The notes: generated by a model from the sequence alone, not told the origin. A stretch of 64,000 nucleotides of DNA from RZYX01 sp036654375 (GCA_036654375.1 JAVVSD010000009.1:9890-73889), one strand, 5' to 3'; counted from the first letter of the stretch, positions 53,300-62,919 are shown. Program-made: numbers and translations.

Positions 53300-54694
53300 C
53301 TAAAATTGTGCATATCCTGCTGTTTTTGGAAACAGTGCGACATCTCTAATATTTGACATTCCTGTTATATACATTATCAGTCGTTCAAAGCCAAGCCCAA
53401 AGCCACTGTGCGTTACTGTCCCAAACCTTCTTAAATCAAGGTACCATTCATAATCATCAATATTCATTTTAAGCTCCTCCATGCGGTTAACAAGCAGGTC
53501 CAAACGCTCTTCACGCTGGCTTCCGCCAATAATTTCACCAATGCCCATAATAAGCAAGTCCATTGCCGCGACAGTTTTGCCATCCTCGTTTTGACGCATA
53601 TAAAAAGCTTTGATTTTTTTCGGATAGTCCGTGACAAATACAGGCTTTTTAAAAACCTGCTCTGTAAGATATTTTTCGTGTTCTGTCTGTAGGTCACAGC
53701 CCCACTCGACTTTATATTCAAAATTATTGTTATTCTTTAATAATATTTCCACTGCATCTGTGTAACTCACTCTTGCAAACTCTGAATTTACAACCGTTTT
53801 TAAATTCTCTATCAATCCATTGTCAAAATGAGTGTTAAAAAACTCCATTTCGTCTTTAAAGTTATCAAGTATATAGGAAATAACATACTTTATCATATCC
53901 TCTGCAACCTGCATATCTTCCTGCAAATCTGCAAACGACATTTCAGGCTCTATCATCCAGAATTCTGCTGCATGACGACCAGTATATGATTTTTCTGCTC
54001 TGAAAGTTGGACCAAAAGTATATACCTTCCCAAGTGCTGTTGCCATTGCCTCACCCTGAAGCTGACCTGACACCGTTAGATATGATGGCTTTTCAAAAAA
54101 ATCTTGTTTAAAGTCCACTTTACCATTTTTATCAACAGGAACATTTTGCATATCAAGTGTTGTCACACGAAACATCTCGCCAGCACCCTCTGCATCTGTC
54201 GAAGAAATGATGGGTGTGTGAACATACACAAAGCCTTGCTCCTCGAAGAACCTATGAATTGCCATTGCAACACCTGAACGCACGCGAAACACTGCACTAT
54301 AGGTGTTGGTTCTTGCACGAAGATGTCCAATAGTACGCAGATATTCAAGTGTGTGACGCTTCTTTTGAAGAGGATAGTCCGGTGACGAAACACCTTCAAC
54401 CTCAATTTTACTTGCACTTATTTCAAGTGGTTGCCTTGCCTGTGGAGTTAGTACGACTCTTCCCGTTACAATTATTGCGGCGCCTACATTAAGTGATGCT
54501 ATTTCACTGTAGTTTTTGAGCTTTGACTGTTCAAATACAATCTGCAAACTCTGAAAACTGCTTCCGTCATTTATCTGAGCAAAGCCTATATTCTTTGAAT
54601 CTCTCACAGTTCTTATCCATCCACAGACAGTTATTTCCTGTTGATCATACTGTGTAGTATTTTCAAATAGCTTGTTAATTTCAACTCTTTGCAT
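53300..54694 (-). CDS. asnS: Asparaginyl-tRNA synthetase
   Basis: A 464-aa class IIb synthetase: N-terminal OB-fold anticodon-binding domain (about residues 10-110; ITVCGWIRTVRDSKNIGF), then the catalytic core with motif 2 FRAEKSYTGRHAAEFWMIEPE and motif 3 GFGLGFERLIMYITG. The residue following the motif 2 Arg region (H in RHAAEF) supports Asn/Asp grouping; the C-terminal FPKTAGYAQF typifies AsnRS. ATG 54694 has AAGGG 8 nt upstream, whereas the GTG three codons earlier overlaps it. Confidence 0.94.
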   Translation of the reverse strand: MQRVEINKLFENTTQYDQQEITVCGWIRTVRDSKNIGFAQINDGSSFQSLQIVFEQSKLKNYSEIASLNVGAAIIVTGRVVLTPQARQPLEISASKIEVEGVSSPDYPLQKKRHTLEYLRTIGHLRARTNTYSAVFRVRSGVAMAIHRFFEEQGFVYVHTPIISSTDAEGAGEMFRVTTLDMQNVPVDKNGKVDFKQDFFEKPSYLTVSGQLQGEAMATALGKVYTFGPTFRAEKSYTGRHAAEFWMIEPEMSFADLQEDMQVAEDMIKYVISYILDNFKDEMEFFNTHFDNGLIENLKTVVNSEFARVSYTDAVEILLKNNNNFEYKVEWGCDLQTEHEKYLTEQVFKKPVFVTDYPKKIKAFYMRQNEDGKTVAAMDLLIMGIGEIIGGSQREERLDLLVNRMEELKMNIDDYEWYLDLRRFGTVTHSGFGLGFERLIMYITGMSNIRDVALFPKTAGYAQF

Positions 54695-54705
54695 AAAAGT
54701 CACCC

Positions 54706-56211
54706 TTATAGTGATGAAATATCAATTTTGTCATACTTTTTAAGGAAGTTTTTAAGCTCTTCTTTGATTTTTTCTGCTCCACCCTTAATATTGCTTTCAA
54801 TATTAAGCGGTAAAATTGGATCATGAACACTTAGACGAAGCATAAACCAGCCATCAAGTTCCACTGATGATGCACGAATGCCCTCAAAACTGTCCTCAGC
54901 TTTTTCAAAATGCTCACTTTCGTCAATAAACTTTTCAAGGTCTTCAATTATCTTATTCCCATATTCCTTAAAGTCATGGTCAAGAATTTTAATTCTTATT
55001 TCCTCGGCTTCAAGTGGCTCAACCAAAGTTTCGATTAAGCTTTCAAGGGTTTTGCCCTCTCTTGCAAGCTGCGCCATTTTTATAATTATTTTTGTTATAA
55101 GATATGCCCCATCGTCGAGAAAATAATTGTCCCGCATTGCGGCATGACCAGAGGTTTCAATTGCAAGAGGTGCATTTATACAGCCCTCTCTGTTAAGTCT
55201 GATAGCTTCATTTATAACATTTTTATATCCTCTTTTGTATCTGTGGTGCTTTGCACCCAGTGATATTTCAATAAAGTCTTTAAGCCCACTTGATGTTACG
55301 GAATCTGTAACAATTGTTCCGCCTTCGTTTCCTTCAAGTGCAATGCACGAGGCAAGTGCAATAAGAGCATTTTTATTTATCTCCTTGCCATTTTTGCCAA
55401 CACAAGCCGCTCTGTCAACATCTGTGTCAAAAATTATTCCCAAATCTGCACCATTATTAAGCGTTGCTTTTGAAACGAAGTGCATTGCCTGTGAATTTTC
55501 AGGATTTGGGATATGGTTTGGAAACAGCCCATCTGGCTCGAGAAACTGGCTACCTGTAATGTTTGCACCAAGTGGAGCTAAGACCTTGTCTGCATAGAAT
55601 CCGCCCGCTCCGTTACCTGCATCAACCACTATTTTAAAGTCCCTTAATGGCCTTGCAAAGTCATTTGAATTAACTTCCTTGCAGATAAACTCACGCAATT
55701 TTTCGGAATACATATTCATAAACATTACTTCTTCAATCTTGCCTGGGACTTCTGTTCTTAAGATTTCTTCCTCCTGTGCATATTGTAATATTTTCTCAAT
55801 ATCGCTTGCTTCAAGACCACCCTTACGCACAAAAAACTTAAAACCGTTTTTATTAAATGGGTGGTGACTTGCAGTTATTTCAATCGCTGCATCACAACCT
55901 AAGTCAACAGTCGTCATAAACATTGCCGGCGTTGACGACAAGCCACAATCTTTTACTGAAATGCCAACAGATGAAAGAGTCTGAATTATAACTTTTTTAA
56001 GCCTGTCTGCCGATATTCTTGAATCGTGTCCGACAGCGACTGTAAAGCCTTCCTTTCTTCCAAACTCATTGAAGAGCCAGATTGCAAAACCTTTTGCTAT
56101 TCTTTCTGTAACTTCATTTGTAAGTGTCAACGGTTCATCTGGTACACCCTCAACCGCAACTCCTCTTATATCTGTTCCGCTTTTTAATTGCATATAAAAA
56201 TTATTTGTCAT
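54706..56211 (-). CDS. Phosphomannomutase/phosphoglucomutase (alpha-D-phosphohexomutase)
   Basis: A 501-aa four-domain mutase. Active-site Ser in ITASHHPFNKNG near residue 118, metal-binding DTDVDRA near 262, sugar loop (IETSGHAA, an ExSGH variant) near 358, and a C-terminal phosphate-binding domain. Substrate (Glc/Man versus GlcN) is not resolved; the DVDRA and TSGH blocks suit PMM/PGM. GGAG lies 7 nt before the ATG. Confidence 0.88.
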   Translation of the reverse strand: MTNNFYMQLKSGTDIRGVAVEGVPDEPLTLTNEVTERIAKGFAIWLFNEFGRKEGFTVAVGHDSRISADRLKKVIIQTLSSVGISVKDCGLSSTPAMFMTTVDLGCDAAIEITASHHPFNKNGFKFFVRKGGLEASDIEKILQYAQEEEILRTEVPGKIEEVMFMNMYSEKLREFICKEVNSNDFARPLRDFKIVVDAGNGAGGFYADKVLAPLGANITGSQFLEPDGLFPNHIPNPENSQAMHFVSKATLNNGADLGIIFDTDVDRAACVGKNGKEINKNALIALASCIALEGNEGGTIVTDSVTSSGLKDFIEISLGAKHHRYKRGYKNVINEAIRLNREGCINAPLAIETSGHAAMRDNYFLDDGAYLITKIIIKMAQLAREGKTLESLIETLVEPLEAEEIRIKILDHDFKEYGNKIIEDLEKFIDESEHFEKAEDSFEGIRASSVELDGWFMLRLSVHDPILPLNIESNIKGGAEKIKEELKNFLKKYDKIDISSL

Positions 56212-56230
56212 AAATCTTCTCCATTTTTTA

Positions 56231-57496
56231 TTATTGCTGTGCTTTTATAACCTCTTGTGCCGCAAATAAAACTGCTGCTTTAGCACTGTGAAAGTTAATC
56301 CCGCCCTGCATCCATACCGCAAATGGTTCTCTTATTGGTGCATCTGCTGAAAGCTCAATTGATGATCCAAGTGTGAACGCTCCAGCCGACATTATAACCT
56401 TGCTATCATAACCTGGCATTCCCCATGCCTCTGGTACTACGAATGAATCTATCGGCGCTCCACTTTGAAGCCCCTTACAAAAAGCTGTTAGAAGCTTCTC
56501 ACTCCCAAGCTTAATTGACTGAATAATATCGCATCGCTTATCGTCTGGCTTTGGGCTTACTTCAAATCCCATAAGCTCAAACAATGCAGATGCAAACACT
56601 GCCGTTTTAAGTGCCTCTCCAGTTACATGAGGTGAATTGAATAGCCCCATAAACATATTGCGTGTTTCTCCAAGTGACGCTCCAACCTCCCTGCCTATTC
56701 CTGCGGTTGTCATTCTGTACGAACAAAGCTCAACCAAATCTGCTCTGCCTGCAATGTATCCACCTGTTTTGGCAATTCCACCGCCAGGATTTTTGATAAG
56801 TGAGCCTGCTATTATGTCAACGCCAACCTGTGTTGGTTCATTTATTTGAACAAATTCGCCATAGCAGTTATCAACCATTATTATTACATCTTTTTTAGCC
56901 TTTATCTTTACCGATATATCCTGTATTTCTTCAACTGAGAATGTGTCCCTTAAGCTATATCCCCTTGAGCGCTGAATATAAACCATTTTTACAGTGCTAT
57001 CATCCAGTGCATCAAGAACTGACTTCTCATCTATTTTTCCGTCTGAGTCAAGATCAATCTGCTTATATTTTATTCCAAAATCCGCAAGAGAGCCTTGACC
57101 ATTTGAACCATTTATACCAATGACTGAGTGTATTGTATCATACGGTGTACCTGTTATACACAGCATTGTATCGTCTGGACGCAGAATACCAAAAAGAGCA
57201 ACCGCAAGGGTGTGTGTTCCGCTTAAAAAGCTGTGACGCACCAAGGCATCCTCCGCTCCGATTGCACAGGCAAACACCTTGTCAAGAGTATCTCTTCCCC
57301 TGTCATCGTAGCCATAGCCTGTTGATGGTGCAAAGTGGGATTCACTAACTCTATTTTTAATAAATGCTGAAAGAACCTTTTGCTGATTATATTCTGTTAT
57401 ATTATCTATGTCTAAAAATTTTGACTTGCAACGGTTCATCGCTTTTTCAGAAAGGCTTTTTAGCTCGCTACTTACTTCAAAAAATGTTTCTGGCAT
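56231..57496 (-). CDS. PLP-dependent aluminium-resistance/methionine gamma-lyase family protein
   Basis: A 421-aa fold-type I PLP enzyme of the Alum_res family: STGYGYDDRGRDTLDKVFA, HSFLSGTHTLAVALFG, MVDNCYGEFV and the PLP-Lys region SLIKNPGGGIAKTGGYIAG. Such proteins are annotated as putative C-S lyases; the true substrate is uncertain. Its ATG overlaps the upstream GNAT stop (TAATG) and GGAGG lies upstream. Confidence 0.87.
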   Translation of the reverse strand: MPETFFEVSSELKSLSEKAMNRCKSKFLDIDNITEYNQQKVLSAFIKNRVSESHFAPSTGYGYDDRGRDTLDKVFACAIGAEDALVRHSFLSGTHTLAVALFGILRPDDTMLCITGTPYDTIHSVIGINGSNGQGSLADFGIKYKQIDLDSDGKIDEKSVLDALDDSTVKMVYIQRSRGYSLRDTFSVEEIQDISVKIKAKKDVIIMVDNCYGEFVQINEPTQVGVDIIAGSLIKNPGGGIAKTGGYIAGRADLVELCSYRMTTAGIGREVGASLGETRNMFMGLFNSPHVTGEALKTAVFASALFELMGFEVSPKPDDKRCDIIQSIKLGSEKLLTAFCKGLQSGAPIDSFVVPEAWGMPGYDSKVIMSAGAFTLGSSIELSADAPIREPFAVWMQGGINFHSAKAAVLFAAQEVIKAQQ

Positions 57497-58257
57497 TATA
57501 AATTGACCTCCGCTGTATTTGCGTATTTTTCAAATCCTAATTTATTATAAAAACAAATTTTATCCTCTTTACAGAATATGAAAATGTTTTTATTTATATT
57601 TCTGCTTATAAGCTCATAAATGCATTTTTGGGCAAGCCCTAAGTTTCTGTATTCCTCAAGCGTTGCAACTCCGCCAATCAGAGCATCAGATTCTGTGCTT
57701 GCAAGCACAAGTGCGCACGAAACAATTTTATCGTCAACCTGTGCCGTTACAGCATCTGCATATCCATGCCTTATCCTGTGTGAAATATCGGTTATCCATG
57801 CCTCATAATGCTCTTTGGTACTATTTATGTTATTGCAAACTATAATTATATCATAAATTTTATTTAAATCGATATTAATAGAGCCTTTTTCACCATCTTT
57901 TACACTTTTAAAAATATGACTATCTTTATATTTCATTATTGTCTTAATAATAACCTTGCAATCAAATCCTATAAAATCTACAAACTCTGGAGTTGCACTC
58001 AGACTTTCAAATCCAATTGCATTTATAAACTCCTTGAGTTCATCTTCATCTGCATTTTTTGAATGTACCGTAATTGAATTGTCTATTTTTGAAATAAGTG
58101 CAGTAAGTACTTGGTTTTTATCTCTTTGCTCCCAAAACAGTGCAAATGGCTTCTTTGCTCCATATGAATAAAGCAAAGACATAATTCTTGTTCCCAGCGC
58201 ATCGCCAGAACAGAAGATATCGTATTCATTAATTAAATCCGAAATTAAACTTATCAT
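57496..58257 (-). CDS. GNAT family N-acetyltransferase
   Basis: 253 aa; the C-terminal ~110 residues carry a GNAT fold with the acetyl-CoA loop VATLEEYRNLGLAQKCIYELI (Q/RxxGxG/A-like) and a terminal FYNKLGFEKYANTAEV. The N-terminal half is an unrecognised alpha/beta domain. Substrate unknown. Translationally coupled to the downstream PLP enzyme, which suggests linked roles. Confidence 0.82.
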   Translation of the reverse strand: MISLISDLINEYDIFCSGDALGTRIMSLLYSYGAKKPFALFWEQRDKNQVLTALISKIDNSITVHSKNADEDELKEFINAIGFESLSATPEFVDFIGFDCKVIIKTIMKYKDSHIFKSVKDGEKGSINIDLNKIYDIIIVCNNINSTKEHYEAWITDISHRIRHGYADAVTAQVDDKIVSCALVLASTESDALIGGVATLEEYRNLGLAQKCIYELISRNINKNIFIFCKEDKICFYNKLGFEKYANTAEVNL

Positions 58258-58455
58258 GTTTTATCCTCTAAACATTTGTAATACTTTAACTGATATATTT
58301 TAACATAAACATCCAAAAAGCTCAACGAAATTATGGTTAAACATGAGTGATATCAATTATATTGCTTTTAATTAACTCCATTGCTTAACTTTAAAAGCGT
58401 AATTTTCATTGCGTTCTCATATACTGTAAGATTAGAATATTTTGGAGGTGCTTAT

Positions 58456-59745
58456 TTGGAAACAGTAAAATTAGGAAGCACTGGTGCATCTGTGGAGCTT
58501 TTACAGCTTTCCTTACAGCGTTCAGGATTTTATGAGAATGAAATTGACGGCATTTTTGACCAAAAGACTCAAGATGCAGTTATGGATTTTCAACGCAGCG
58601 TAAAAATACCTGCTGACGGTATTGTTGGAATAAAAGCATGGCAAGCATTGATGCCTTTCATTAAAGGCTATGTTAAGCAAATAATTAAAATTGGCGACAG
58701 CTTTTGGTCGCTTTCGCAAAAACACAACACTTCAGTCAGATCTATTAGTATTGCCAATCCGAATCTTGACCCTCTTAACCTTTCTGTTGGAACTCAAATA
58801 ATTATTCCTTTAGGATTTGATCTTGTTCCGACAAATATAAAATTTACATATAGTCTGATGCAATATGTCATAGAAGGCTTAATCGCAAGATACCCATTTA
58901 TTAAAAAGGGAAGTGTTGGAAAAAGCATTATGGGCAAAGACCTGACATTGTTACAAATTGGAAACGGTCAAACACAAGTGTTTTATAACGCTGCACATCA
59001 TGCAAACGAATGGATTAATTCACCACTGCTTCTAAAATTTCTTGAAGAGTATTCAAAAGCCTATGGTAGTGGGGGACGCATTTATGACATGAGTGCAATT
59101 GCATTGTTTTCAACAACCGCACTCTCAATTATTCCAATGGTTGACCCAGATGGCGTTGACCTTGTCCTTGATGTGATTCCTAAAGACAGCGAGTATTATA
59201 TTAAGGCTGTTCGGTTATCAAAAGGATATCCGGATATTCCATTTCCAAGTGGATGGAAAGCTAATATAAAAGGAGTTGACCTTAATCTTAACTATCCTGC
59301 TAATTGGAAAGACGCAAAAAAAATAAAGTATGACCTCGGTTTTACTAAACCAGGACCCAGAGATTTTGTTGGTGCTGCACCATTATCCGAGCCTGAAAGC
59401 AGGGCAATATATGACTTCACTCTTAACAACGACTTTTCACTTATAATTGCATATCATACGCAGGGTGAAATAATTTTTTGGAGATATCTTGATTTTGAGC
59501 CAAAATATGCAAAGGAAATTGGCGAAAAGTTTTCAGACTCCAGCGGTTATCCACTCGAAGATACTCCAGCAAGCTCATCTTTTGCCGGCTATCGTGATTG
59601 GTTCATTCAAAACTATAATCGTCCCGGTTATACCATTGAAACTGGAAAAGGCAAAAGTCCTGTGCCAATCAGCCAATTTGATAAAATATATCGAGATAAT
59701 CTGGGAATACTTTCATTGGGCTTATCTGAGTCCCTGTTGCTTTAA
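58456..59745 (+). CDS. M14 zinc carboxypeptidase with peptidoglycan-binding and LysM domains
   Basis: 429 aa: PG_binding_1 (about residues 1-70; GSTGASVELLQLSLQ, DGIVGIKAWQAL), LysM (about 78-125; IKIGDSFWSLSQKHN), then an M14 peptidase with zinc ligands in AAHHANEW (HxxE) and the later His in IIAYHTQGE, and catalytic Glu in YTIETGKG. This layout is that of gamma-D-glutamyl-L-diamino acid peptidases that trim cortex or cell-wall peptides. TTG at 58456 has GGAGGTG 5 nt upstream; the ORF extension to 58381 lacks an SD. No signal peptide, which fits spore-coat or engulfed localisation. Confidence 0.88.
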   Translation: METVKLGSTGASVELLQLSLQRSGFYENEIDGIFDQKTQDAVMDFQRSVKIPADGIVGIKAWQALMPFIKGYVKQIIKIGDSFWSLSQKHNTSVRSISIANPNLDPLNLSVGTQIIIPLGFDLVPTNIKFTYSLMQYVIEGLIARYPFIKKGSVGKSIMGKDLTLLQIGNGQTQVFYNAAHHANEWINSPLLLKFLEEYSKAYGSGGRIYDMSAIALFSTTALSIIPMVDPDGVDLVLDVIPKDSEYYIKAVRLSKGYPDIPFPSGWKANIKGVDLNLNYPANWKDAKKIKYDLGFTKPGPRDFVGAAPLSEPESRAIYDFTLNNDFSLIIAYHTQGEIIFWRYLDFEPKYAKEIGEKFSDSSGYPLEDTPASSSFAGYRDWFIQNYNRPGYTIETGKGKSPVPISQFDKIYRDNLGILSLGLSESLLL

Positions 59746-59754
59746 AAATAAAAG

Positions 59755-59783
59755 TTGACTTTTACTGAACAATAGCATATACT
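59755..59783 (+). promoter_or_regulatory. Promoter of the cold-shock gene
   Basis: -35 TTGACT (59755-59760), 17-bp spacer, -10 TATACT (59778-59783), giving a ~125-nt 5' UTR. Confidence 0.75.
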
Positions 59784-59810
59784 AAAACAGTATTCATAAC
59801 GCATCCTTTG

Positions 59811-59871
59811 AGCTCGCATGTTTTTGTAGGTCATTGCTCGTTAGATGGTCTACAAAAATGTGCGAGCTTTT
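59811..59871 (+). promoter_or_regulatory. Long hairpin in the cold-shock gene 5' UTR
   Basis: A ~23-bp helix: AGCTCGCA, then TGTTTTTGTAGGTCA, pairs with TGGTCTACAAAAATG and TGCGAGCT around a 12-nt loop (about 59834-59845). Non-Watson-Crick positions are G.U wobbles on the plus strand and would be A-C mismatches on the minus strand, so it acts as RNA in the csp direction. Only a short U-run follows, so attenuation or temperature-dependent control are both possible. Confidence 0.65.
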
Positions 59872-59913
59872 ATAAAGCAACGAATACAATAATATTTTTT
59901 TGGAGGTACCTTA

Positions 59914-60126
59914 ATGAATAACGGTACAGTAAAATGGTTCAATTCTGAGAAAGGCTTTGGCTTTATCTCAAACGACGACGGCGGAGATGATGTTTTCGTA
60001 CATTTCTCAGCAATCGCTTCTAACGGCTTCAAGACTCTTCAAGAAGGCCAGAAGGTTACTTTTGATGTTGAGCCTGATCCTAAGGACAGCAGCAAGTTCA
60101 GAGCAGTTAACGTTATTGCTCAGTAA
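59914..60126 (+). CDS. Cold-shock protein, CspA family
   Basis: A 70-aa OB-fold RNA/DNA chaperone with RNP-1-like KGFGFISND and RNP-2-like DVFVHFSAI. The start NNGTVKWFNSEKGFGFI is canonical. GGAGG lies 8 nt before the ATG. Monocistronic with a long structured leader, as is common for csp genes. Confidence 0.95.
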   Translation: MNNGTVKWFNSEKGFGFISNDDGGDDVFVHFSAIASNGFKTLQEGQKVTFDVEPDPKDSSKFRAVNVIAQ

Positions 60127-60244
60127 TTAACGTTCAACTCTCAAAACACTTCATTTAAGTAAGTAAGGGTTCTATTTCTTTAGAGTTAGCTTCAAAATAA
60201 TATTATTTTGTTCTTTGCCCCAACATTTATTAAATATGTGTTTT

Positions 60245-60275
60245 ACCCCAAGGTGTTTTTACCTTGGGGTTTTTC
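60245..60275 (+). terminator. Intrinsic terminator after the csp gene
   Basis: A 10-bp perfect stem (ACCCCAAGGT / ACCTTGGGGT) with a 6-nt loop and T5 tail, leaving a ~120-nt 3' UTR. Confidence 0.85.
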
Positions 60276-60333
60276 TTTTTTTATAAAATTTAAATCCTTT
60301 GTCAAAAAATTATATCAAAACTTATTTTTTATC

Positions 60334-61308
60334 TTAAATCCTAATACTTACCTCTCCTGATGAGAGCAATTTTTGAGTGCCATCGTCAAATTCTACTTTT
60401 AGTTTGCAGTCATCATCTATATCTATTGCAGTCGCATTTTGCGCGCTATCGCCTGATATGACTGAAATTTTTCTTCCTATAAGCAGAGAGCGAGCTTTAT
60501 AGTCACTAATGAAATCTTTACTTGGCAACTTTTTGTAATATTGTAAAAAGTTCTTTAGAACCTCAGCAATCAGCTCACTTCTTATGTCTGCTGAAATATC
60601 ATTTTCAAACACCGATGTTGCTATTTCTTGTATTTTGCTCGGAAAGCCGTCTTGTGGCGGTTTAACATTAATCCCTATACCAAGCACTACAAACTCAATT
60701 CCACCGCTTTCAAGCCCAAAAGAAGCCTCTGTGAGTATGCCACAGACTTTCTTGTCGTTACAGAACACATCATTAACCCATTTTATTTTTACATCCTTAT
60801 CTGAAACACTCTCAATTGCCCTTGCCACTGCAACCGCCGCCGATGTTGTTATAAAAAGTGACTCGGAAGCATTCAGCTCTGGTCGGAGTATCAAGCTCAT
60901 GTATATTCCTGTTTTTTGCGGTGAATAAAAGTTCCTACCAAGTCTTCCTCTTCCCTGCGTCTGCTCCTCTGAAATTATTACAGTTCCCTCTTTTGCACCT
61001 TTTGATGCAAGTTTCTTTGCAACGCTGTTCGTTGAAGTTATTGTTTTATACACAATTATATCAAAATTATCTGAATACTCTGCAAGATGTTTTTTTATTC
61101 CCTGTGAAGATAAAATATCACTCGAATTGGCAAGACAATAGCCTTTATTTGGTACAGCGGATATTTCATAACCCTCTTCGCGCAATGACTTAACAGACTT
61201 CCAGACAGAATTTCTGCTGACAGAAAGCTGTTGTGCAAGCTCTTGACCTGAAATATACTGTCCCTTATGGTTTTCAAGCACCTTTAATGTGCATTGCTTA
61301 ACATTCAT
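60334..61308 (-). CDS. birA: Bifunctional biotin-protein ligase / biotin operon repressor BirA
   Basis: 324 aa: an N-terminal winged helix (about residues 1-60; SGQELAQQLSVSRNSVWKSV), a central ligase core with SEEQTQGRGRLGR (GRGRxGR motif near residue 115) and KWVNDVF, and a C-terminal SH3-like domain. It attaches biotin to carboxylases and represses biotin genes. No biotin operator or bio gene is in the window. Confidence 0.94.
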   Translation of the reverse strand: MNVKQCTLKVLENHKGQYISGQELAQQLSVSRNSVWKSVKSLREEGYEISAVPNKGYCLANSSDILSSQGIKKHLAEYSDNFDIIVYKTITSTNSVAKKLASKGAKEGTVIISEEQTQGRGRLGRNFYSPQKTGIYMSLILRPELNASESLFITTSAAVAVARAIESVSDKDVKIKWVNDVFCNDKKVCGILTEASFGLESGGIEFVVLGIGINVKPPQDGFPSKIQEIATSVFENDISADIRSELIAEVLKNFLQYYKKLPSKDFISDYKARSLLIGRKISVISGDSAQNATAIDIDDDCKLKVEFDDGTQKLLSSGEVSIRI

Positions 61309-61393
61309 ATAATACCTCTGCTTCTTTAAAACCTTTTTCTGTGATATTTTACATCATTAATATTAAAATTTCCAAGCCTTTTAAGCCAAAATC

Positions 61394-62080
61394 TTAATAT
61401 GCGGATTTGATTTCTCCATTATTGCCACTCTGAAACGCTTCATAAATCTTTACCCCTGCACTTGTTCCAAGTCTGCTTGCACCCGCTTCGATAAAGCTGA
61501 CTGCATCCTGTAAGCTTCTGATGCCTCCTGCTGCTTTTATCTTTACATTTGGCCCGATGTGCTTTGCAAATAATTTGATATCCTCAAGTGTTGCACCGTT
61601 TGTGCCAAAGCCCGTTGAAGTTTTAATAAAATCTGCTTCAGCATTTGTAACAATTTCGCACATCTTTATTTTTTCCTCTTCTGTCAAAAAACAGGTTTCA
61701 ATAATTACTTTAAGAATCTCTGGCGAAACAGCTCGTCTTATTTCTCTAATCTCATTTTCAATATATTCGAACTCTTTATTCTTTAGTTTTGTAAGGTTAA
61801 TCACCATATCCACTTCGTCTGCACCAAGCTCAACTGCCTGCCTTGCCTCAGCAACTTTTATTTCTGTTGTTGAATAGCCAAGCGGAAAACCAATAACCGT
61901 ACAAATTGGTAATTTGCCTTTTACATAGTCTTTTGCGGACTTTACATATGACATTGGAATGCACACAGTTGCCATTTTATATCTAATAGAATCATCGCAA
62001 AGCTTAAATATCTCTTCTGTTGTAGCTGTTTGCTTTAAAAGAGTATTGTCAATTTTGCTCATTATCTGATTAAGCTGCAT
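61394..62080 (-). CDS. deoC: Deoxyribose-phosphate aldolase
   Basis: A 228-aa class I aldolase cleaving deoxyribose 5-phosphate to acetaldehyde and glyceraldehyde 3-phosphate. Schiff-base Lys in VKIKAAGGIRS near residue 172; FIKTSTGFGTNGAT and GADEVDMVINL are also conserved. GGAG lies before the ATG. A short tandem repeat occupies its upstream region. Confidence 0.95.
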   Translation of the reverse strand: MQLNQIMSKIDNTLLKQTATTEEIFKLCDDSIRYKMATVCIPMSYVKSAKDYVKGKLPICTVIGFPLGYSTTEIKVAEARQAVELGADEVDMVINLTKLKNKEFEYIENEIREIRRAVSPEILKVIIETCFLTEEEKIKMCEIVTNAEADFIKTSTGFGTNGATLEDIKLFAKHIGPNVKIKAAGGIRSLQDAVSFIEAGASRLGTSAGVKIYEAFQSGNNGEIKSAY

Positions 62081-62125
62081 TTTTGTATCTCCATTTCTTT
62101 TGTTTAACTTTATAATAATTTGTAA

Positions 62126-62160
62126 TCAATTCGTATCAATTCGTATCAATTCGTATCAAT
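62126..62160. repeat. Tandem repeat of TCAATTCGTA, 3.5 copies
   Basis: Three exact 10-bp copies and a half copy lie 46-80 bp upstream of deoC and 12 bp past the DUF3267 stop. On the minus strand each copy places TTGATA, a -35-like hexamer, on one helical turn, so it may be an operator or promoter array for deoC, or a slippage-prone repeat. Confidence 0.85.
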
Positions 62161-62171
62161 TATAAATTTAT

Positions 62172-62720
62172 TCAATCTTTTGAAAAAATCTTTGTTGTTA
62201 CACCATCATTCTGTATAAGAACATCTTGTTTGTATCTCATGAGTAACATAACAAGTACAATATCCGTTATTGAAACAACAACATTTCCAACCTGTATCAT
62301 GTAAATTGGCCAGAACCAATTCTGTAAAAATATATTTAATATTATAAGAATAATCCCAAGCAATATTATTGGTGAAAGTAAAATTACAACATAGCTTTTC
62401 TTATCAAAAAAGCCTTTACTGCCTGCATAAAAGCAAGTTCCGTCAAACACATAGTTTGATTTTATTTTGCTGAATAAAAACATTAGTATCCAATGCGTTG
62501 TTTCATGCAAAAAAACATAAATTACCAAACCACACAAAAAGATAAAAACATCTATAAACTTAAATGGCGAAAAAAAGCTTTGGTGAAGAGTTCCACATAA
62601 GACCATAACTACTAACACTACTATTGTGCTAATGTTTATAATCATCGAAACTTTTTTATCTGTTTCCATGTGAAGTTCTTTAAATTCAGTATAGCCAGTC
62701 GGAAGGGTTTTACTGTTCAT
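62172..62720 (-). CDS. DUF3267 family putative membrane metalloprotease
   Basis: About 182 aa with four to five hydrophobic segments. A zinc-peptidase-type HExxH (HETTH in VFLHETTHW) lies in the third helix region near residue 73, as in DUF3267 zincin-like membrane proteins. Function unknown. ATG 62720 has GGGTGAT just upstream and is preferred over the ATG at 62732. Confidence 0.75.
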   Translation of the reverse strand: MNSKTLPTGYTEFKELHMETDKKVSMIINISTIVVLVVMVLCGTLHQSFFSPFKFIDVFIFLCGLVIYVFLHETTHWILMFLFSKIKSNYVFDGTCFYAGSKGFFDKKSYVVILLSPIILLGIILIILNIFLQNWFWPIYMIQVGNVVVSITDIVLVMLLMRYKQDVLIQNDGVTTKIFSKD

Positions 62721-62876
62721 TTTATCACCCATTATAAAATATTTTTAATTATTTGCAGATAATCAAGATTTATAGTTTTAGCTGATAATATACTCACAAA
62801 AAGTTTAGTAACCATACATAAAACAAAACAAGAAAATATGTACATCATATTCTCTCATTATAACAAACAGCCAATA

Positions 62877-62919
62877 AAAAATCCACACACAGGTTTTATA
62901 TTTCTGCGTGTGGATTTTT
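62877..62919. terminator. Hairpin terminator in the DUF3267-NUDIX gap
   Basis: The stem AAAATCCACAC + CAG / CTG + GTGTGGATTTT has one mismatch, an 11-nt loop and T-tract to the right. Apart from this hairpin and the repeat at 63060, the gap 62721-63165 (445 bp) is AT-rich with no ORF I would support. Confidence 0.65.
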
